From Desulfobacula toluolica Tol2 (GTDB taxonomy: Bacteria > Desulfobacterota > Desulfobacteria > Desulfobacterales > Desulfobacteraceae): a stretch of 64,000 bases of DNA. A program made the position numbers and the translations under genes. The notes under the pieces were generated by a model. It saw only the letters and a program-made list of their open reading frames with translations, was not told the DNA's origin and searched no databases. Shown piece by piece: positions 60,175 to 64,000 of the stretch; position 1 is the first letter of the stretch; each line of letters starts with the position of its first letter. The DNA lies in the NCBI RefSeq assembly GCF_000307105.1, contig NC_018645.1:4474001-4538000 (forward strand). Direction: 5' to 3'.

Positions 60175-62040
60175 TTATACTAAAGCTGCCAGCTCACCTA
60201 CCATAACTTTCATCTGCTGTGCGTGACCGCTTATTTCCGAAGAGGTATTGGCCGACTCTTTAGCACTGTCGGCATTCCGCCGTGTCACCTTGTCCATTTC
60301 CAATACAGCTTTGTTCACCTGTTCTATTCCGGACGCCTGTTCATTGGAGGCTGTGCTGATTTCATTGAGCAGAGCCGCCACATCAGAGATGCTTTCAGTC
60401 AGATGGATGAACACTTCACTTGCCTGAGAGACCATTGCAGAACCTTCACCAATAGTATTCACCGTTCCTTCAATCATCTGGGAAGTGCTTTTAGCAGCTT
60501 GAGCTGCCCGCATGGACAGGCTGCGAACTTCATCGGCCACCACCGCAAATCCGGCACCTGCCTCACCTGCCCTGGCAGCCTCAACTGCAGCATTTAATGC
60601 CAGCAGATTTGTTTGAAATGAAATTTCATCAATGGTTTTAATAACATTGGATATTTTCTCACTGGCCGTGGAAATTTCATTCATGGAAGTGTTTAAGTTG
60701 GTAATGGCCTGATTGGCCTGTTTTATCACCTGGTTGCCTTCCTGCATGAGAAGATTGGCCTTTTGTGCATTGTCGGCGTTTTGTTTGGTCATCACAGACA
60801 TTTCTTCGATGGATGCAGAGGTTTCCTCTATAGCGGAAGCCTGGCCGGATGATCCCTCTGCAAGGGATTTGCTGTCAGATGAAATTTGAATTGCTCCGGA
60901 TGCCAGCCGGGAAGCGCTGTCGGACAATCCGTCAACAACCTTCAGTATAGGCCTCACAATTCCTTTGGAAATTTGAAGGGAGCCAAGAATGAATAATGAG
61001 ATGCCAACAAGGGCAACTCCAATGATCCAGGTTTGAACTTTTCGTTTGGCTGCAAGGCCGGAATCAATCAATGTCTGTATTGTGCTGCTCACATTTTCTT
61101 TGGGCACACCCACTAAAACGGAACCTAATTTTTCTCCGTCAAAGGATGTCAGCACTGAACATTTGGTGAGATATTTTTTGTCTGCAAGCAGGACTTCACG
61201 ATAAATTCCATCTGGATTACTTAGAATATCCTTTTGTATATCCGGGTCCAAGGCCAGTCGGGACGCTTCATTGGGTGCGGCTTGCTTTGACGGATCAAAC
61301 CCTGCAAACACCAGGGGAATACCTTCAAAATAAATCGCACTTGCAGAATCAATAGTTTTAAATAATTTTTTTAATGGATTATCAGAAAAATCATTTAACA
61401 GTTTTCCATTAATACAAACCCCGACAGGGCCTCCGAAATCATCCAGAATAATATCTGCCGACAGGATGCCTATGGTTCCTTTTCCTGAAACATCTTTATG
61501 GCTTAAATTAAGCGCTTTAAGAAAATCAGCCGTGACTTTTGCCATGAGTCCGTTTTTTAAAACAGCATCCTTATCCTTACTGTTGATAAGCTCCTTTATA
61601 AGAGGGCCGTATTTTGACTCCTTATAATAATTATTCAACCAGCCTTGATCCGCGTCTGCTGGAAAAGTAGCGATACAGCCGCCCTTTATATCAAGCACAA
61701 CGGAATAGTCAATTGCCTTTTGCTTGCCTATTTCAGCCAGTTGAAAACTCAGCGGTGTCGCCAGAACCATTTCGACAAGACTCCGAACAGAAGAATTATT
61801 CGAAATTTCTTTGGTCGTCGTTCGAACATTTTCTTTAACATCATTAATAAAAAGATCCAGAACTCTGCCATAGCTGGCGATAGTTGCATTATTTTGATTG
61901 ACAAGCCCATTGCTTATTGCTACGGCTTGCTTTGTAATACTGTTGTCTAACTGCCAGGATACAATTATGCCGATGGCAGCAACAATTAAAATCATTACAA
62001 TACTGTACTTTACAAGCATTTGAACCTTAATGGTTTTCAT
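60175..62040 (-). CDS. Methyl-accepting chemotaxis protein
   Basis: A transmembrane chemoreceptor of about 621 residues. It has a first membrane helix at about 9-30, a periplasmic sensing domain of about 300 residues (Cache-like by layout: [18 protein letters not shown] and [12 protein letters not shown]), a second helix near 337-357, a HAMP-like linker, and the cytoplasmic signalling hairpin with tip [20 protein letters not shown]. No C-terminal pentapeptide for CheR docking is seen. I use the ATG at 62040; a GTG two codons earlier is possible. No other chemotaxis gene is adjacent. Confidence 0.92.
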   Translation of the reverse strand: MKTIKVQMLVKYSIVMILIVAAIGIIVSWQLDNSITKQAVAISNGLVNQNNATIASYGRVLDLFINDVKENVRTTTKEISNNSSVRSLVEMVLATPLSFQLAEIGKQKAIDYSVVLDIKGGCIATFPADADQGWLNNYYKESKYGPLIKELINSKDKDAVLKNGLMAKVTADFLKALNLSHKDVSGKGTIGILSADIILDDFGGPVGVCINGKLLNDFSDNPLKKLFKTIDSASAIYFEGIPLVFAGFDPSKQAAPNEASRLALDPDIQKDILSNPDGIYREVLLADKKYLTKCSVLTSFDGEKLGSVLVGVPKENVSSTIQTLIDSGLAAKRKVQTWIIGVALVGISLFILGSLQISKGIVRPILKVVDGLSDSASRLASGAIQISSDSKSLAEGSSGQASAIEETSASIEEMSVMTKQNADNAQKANLLMQEGNQVIKQANQAITNLNTSMNEISTASEKISNVIKTIDEISFQTNLLALNAAVEAARAGEAGAGFAVVADEVRSLSMRAAQAAKSTSQMIEGTVNTIGEGSAMVSQASEVFIHLTESISDVAALLNEISTASNEQASGIEQVNKAVLEMDKVTRRNADSAKESANTSSEISGHAQQMKVMVGELAALV

Positions 62041-62338
62041 AATCACACCCGATTTTACAATAATTAATAATGGAGAACCTTCAAGAGCCTCTCCGTTTAA
62101 GATATATTATCGTCATACGATTTTTTTTAAAAGTTATGCCTCCGATGCTGATGATGAGGTTAAAAATTCCGATAATTTTTTAATATTTTCATATAACAAC
62201 ATAATAATTTTTTTCCTCTTTTCTAGTTTATTAAATTCACACAATAATTAAAAAAAAGAAAACTTGTCAAGTGAATTTAAAAAAATCGGGCAGATGCATG
62301 TGGCGATGAAATCAAAACAATCTTATTAAACCAATACG

Positions 62339-62977
62339 TTATAATTCAACCAGCTTGTTTTGAATGGCATACCTGGATAACTCGGCATTATTTCTTAAAT
62401 TAAGTTTTTTTAAGATTCTTGACCGGTAGGTGTCAACGGTTTTTACGCTGATATTATATGATGTTGCAATTTCCCTGTTTGTCGAGCCCATGGCAAGTTT
62501 GCGCAATACTTGAAGCTCGCGCATGGACAACGATTCCGTGAGTGTTTGGCTTTTATTTCCACGGATAACCCTGAGGGCCAGAGCTTCACTGGCTTTTTCC
62601 GTCAGATACCGCCGGCCTTCATGAATTTTTTTTACGGCAGCCACAAGCTGTTCAGGAGCGGACTGTTTGGTGACATATCCCATTGCGCCAGCTTCTATGG
62701 CTCTTATAACGTATTGCTCTTCATCATGCATTGTTAAAATAAGAACAGGAACATCCGGGCAGTAACTGTTCAATCGGGTCGTCACCTCAAGCCCATCCAT
62801 TCCCGGCATGGAAATATCAATCACCGCCACATCGGGCTTTTTATTCATGGCTTCGTCCAAAGCGGCCTGACCGTCTGCTGCCTCGGCTATCACTTCAATC
62901 TCATTGCTGTCTTCCAGAACTTTCCTTAACCCTTCCCTGACAATACTGTGGTCGTCGGCAAGCAGCACTTTAATCAT
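62339..62977 (-). CDS. NarL/DegU-type response regulator
   Basis: A 212-residue two-component regulator with an N-terminal receiver (acidic pair Asp 8-Asp 9, phosphorylation site Asp 54 in AVIDISMPGMDG, Lys in GYVTK) and a C-terminal LuxR-type helix-turn-helix (LSMRELQVLRKLAMGSTNREIA, SVKTVDTYRSRI). It starts 3 bases after the histidine kinase gene ends, so the kinase at 62981 is its partner. Target genes are unknown. Confidence 0.93.
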   Translation of the reverse strand: MIKVLLADDHSIVREGLRKVLEDSNEIEVIAEAADGQAALDEAMNKKPDVAVIDISMPGMDGLEVTTRLNSYCPDVPVLILTMHDEEQYVIRAIEAGAMGYVTKQSAPEQLVAAVKKIHEGRRYLTEKASEALALRVIRGNKSQTLTESLSMRELQVLRKLAMGSTNREIATSYNISVKTVDTYRSRILKKLNLRNNAELSRYAIQNKLVEL

Positions 62978-62980
62978 GAA

Positions 62981-64000
62981 TTATCCTTTAATTTTTACTT
63001 TACAGCAAACGGTTGTCCCTTCCGACAATCGGGAAGATATGTCAAGTTTTCCTTCGACAAGATCGGCCCTTTCTTTCATTCCCTCCAGACCGAATCCGGC
63101 AAATTCTTTATCATTAAACAGATCAAAACCACATCCGTTATCCTGTATGGTCAAAACAATACCGGCTTCATCTGTTTTCAATTCAACCGTAATGGTTGTG
63201 GCATTGGAATGCCGAAGTGCGTTGGTTACAGCTTCCTGACCGATCCTGTAAAGTGCCGTGGCAAGGGTGTCGTCAATTTTCGGAATTTGGCCGGCCTTGA
63301 ACACACAGGAGATATTGGACCGCTTTTCAAAATCCGAGAGCAATGATTCCAGCGCATCCACAAGCCCAAGGTCATCCAGCACCCTTGGCCTTAAGCGATA
63401 GGCCATGGCCCTTACATCCGTAATGGTATCATCAATCAGGGAACACATTTTTCCAGCCCTTTTCCCGGCGGCTTCATCAATGCCAGTTAAATATTTTTCC
63501 ACCCATACCGCATCAAAGCGCAGGGCGGTAAGCACCTGCCCCAAATGATCGTGAAGTTCCCCTGCTACAACTGCTTTTTCCCTTTCCTGGGAATCAATAA
63601 TGTTCTTTGACAGATTTTTCAAATTATCCCGGGTTTTTTCAAGCTGAGCAGTCCTCTTTTTTACCTGTTGTTCCAAGTCATGAGAATATTGCGATAATTT
63701 TTCTTTTGCGATCTGAAGATCTTTTTGCGTGCGGTTTTTTTCCGTCACATCCACGCTAACAGCAAGGGATCTGACAATATCGCCGTTTTCATCCTTGACT
63801 CCGTAGCATGACAACATGATATCCAAAGTTTCCCCATTTTTTTTAATATATGTATAGGGGATATTTTTACAGAATCCAGTACTGAAAAATCGGGGAAAAA
63901 CAACATTCACGGCATAGTTTTTGGACTCAGGCGTAAAAAAGCTGATGAGCTGCCTGCCAATAACATCCTCGCGTTGATACCCCATTACCTCCACCCAGTG
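62981..64000 (-). CDS. PAS-domain sensor histidine kinase (HisKA_3 type), 5' end beyond window
   Basis: Partial at the window edge: the frame is open through base 64000 (codons before the first visible Met read HWVEV), so the true start lies outside. Visible parts are the end of a PAS domain with its PAC segment (NGDIVRSLAVSVDVTEKNR), a coiled coil (KEKLSQYSHDLEQQVKKRT), the phospho-acceptor block VAGELHDHLGQVLTALR, and an ATPase domain with YRIGQEAVTNALRHS, DNGCGF and GLEGMKERA. It matches the NarX/DegS class that pairs with NarL-type regulators such as the next gene. Confidence 0.9.
   Translation of the reverse strand, partial: HWVEVMGYQREDVIGRQLISFFTPESKNYAVNVVFPRFFSTGFCKNIPYTYIKKNGETLDIMLSCYGVKDENGDIVRSLAVSVDVTEKNRTQKDLQIAKEKLSQYSHDLEQQVKKRTAQLEKTRDNLKNLSKNIIDSQEREKAVVAGELHDHLGQVLTALRFDAVWVEKYLTGIDEAAGKRAGKMCSLIDDTITDVRAMAYRLRPRVLDDLGLVDALESLLSDFEKRSNISCVFKAGQIPKIDDTLATALYRIGQEAVTNALRHSNATTITVELKTDEAGIVLTIQDNGCGFDLFNDKEFAGFGLEGMKERADLVEGKLDISSRLSEGTTVCCKVKIKG

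Noticed and set aside
1-64000. tRNA, rRNA, CRISPR array, insertion sequence or prophage genes
   Set aside because: None was recognised: no spaced direct repeats of CRISPR type, no transposase or integrase frames, and no rRNA-like or cloverleaf sequence noticed by eye.

Overview
The window looks like a chromosome segment of an anaerobic, Gram-negative Desulfobacterota bacterium, most likely a Desulfobacteraceae-type sulfate reducer. Pointers are a glutaryl-CoA dehydrogenase with the non-decarboxylating signature encoded next to a biotin-dependent glutaconyl-CoA decarboxylase, a TAXI-type TRAP transporter, many two-component and chemotaxis genes, and outer-membrane functions (LolA, Mla, PagL). 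This is inferred from gene content only; no rRNA or tRNA gene was seen.

Layout. (1) 0-4 kb, minus strand: an acyl-CoA synthetase with a cupin-type regulator, NAD synthetase and a SpoU rRNA/tRNA methyltransferase. (2) 4.1-7.4 kb: biotin genes bioA-bioF-bioD, behind a candidate BirA operator. (3) 7.4-10.8 kb: a dyad-rich intergenic region and a large PhnD-PAS-GAF-PAS sensor kinase. (4) 10.8-18.4 kb: a glutaryl-CoA/glutaconyl-CoA module (crotonase-family hydratase, gcdA, a minimal biotin carrier, an IclR regulator, an acyl-CoA dehydrogenase, a CMD-family protein) followed by bioB, so biotin synthesis genes lie on both sides of a biotin enzyme. (5) 18.6-21.1 kb: a divergent PrmA paralogue, a DUF4410-type lipoprotein and a PagL-type deacylase.

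(6) 21.57-47.64 kb, the centre of interest: 26 same-strand, tightly packed and often overlapping genes in visibly AT-rich DNA. They encode a type II fatty-acid/polyketide system: three ketosynthases with complete Cys-His-His triads, two partial ketosynthase-like proteins, three acyl carrier proteins, a ketoreductase, two hot-dog dehydratase-like proteins, a thioesterase, an adenylating enzyme, two lysophospholipid-type acyltransferases, a condensation-superfamily acyltransferase, a glycosyltransferase and a LolA/MMPL/DUF3261 export set. This core resembles aryl polyene clusters. Added to it are four B12-binding-type radical SAM proteins, a CrtI/RetSat-like flavoprotein, a second flavoprotein and a hybrid protein joining a shrunken radical SAM/SPASM region to a hot-dog domain. 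No ammonia-lyase starter gene and no enoyl reductase are seen. The combination resembles the gene sets proposed for ladderane lipids. I infer a membrane-anchored polyunsaturated or carbocyclic lipid; the product is unknown.

(7) 47.7-52.4 kb: prmA and a four-gene Mla-type ABC lipid-transport operon, at higher GC. (8) 52.4-56.3 kb, minus strand: priA, a DedA/YqaA-like membrane protein and a 3-hydroxyisobutyrate dehydrogenase-family enzyme. (9) 56.5-60.0 kb: a TAXI-TRAP transporter (binding protein plus fused permease) and a MarR regulator with a candidate operator. (10) 60.2-64.0 kb, minus strand: a chemoreceptor and a NarL/DegU-type response regulator with its histidine kinase, which runs off the window edge.
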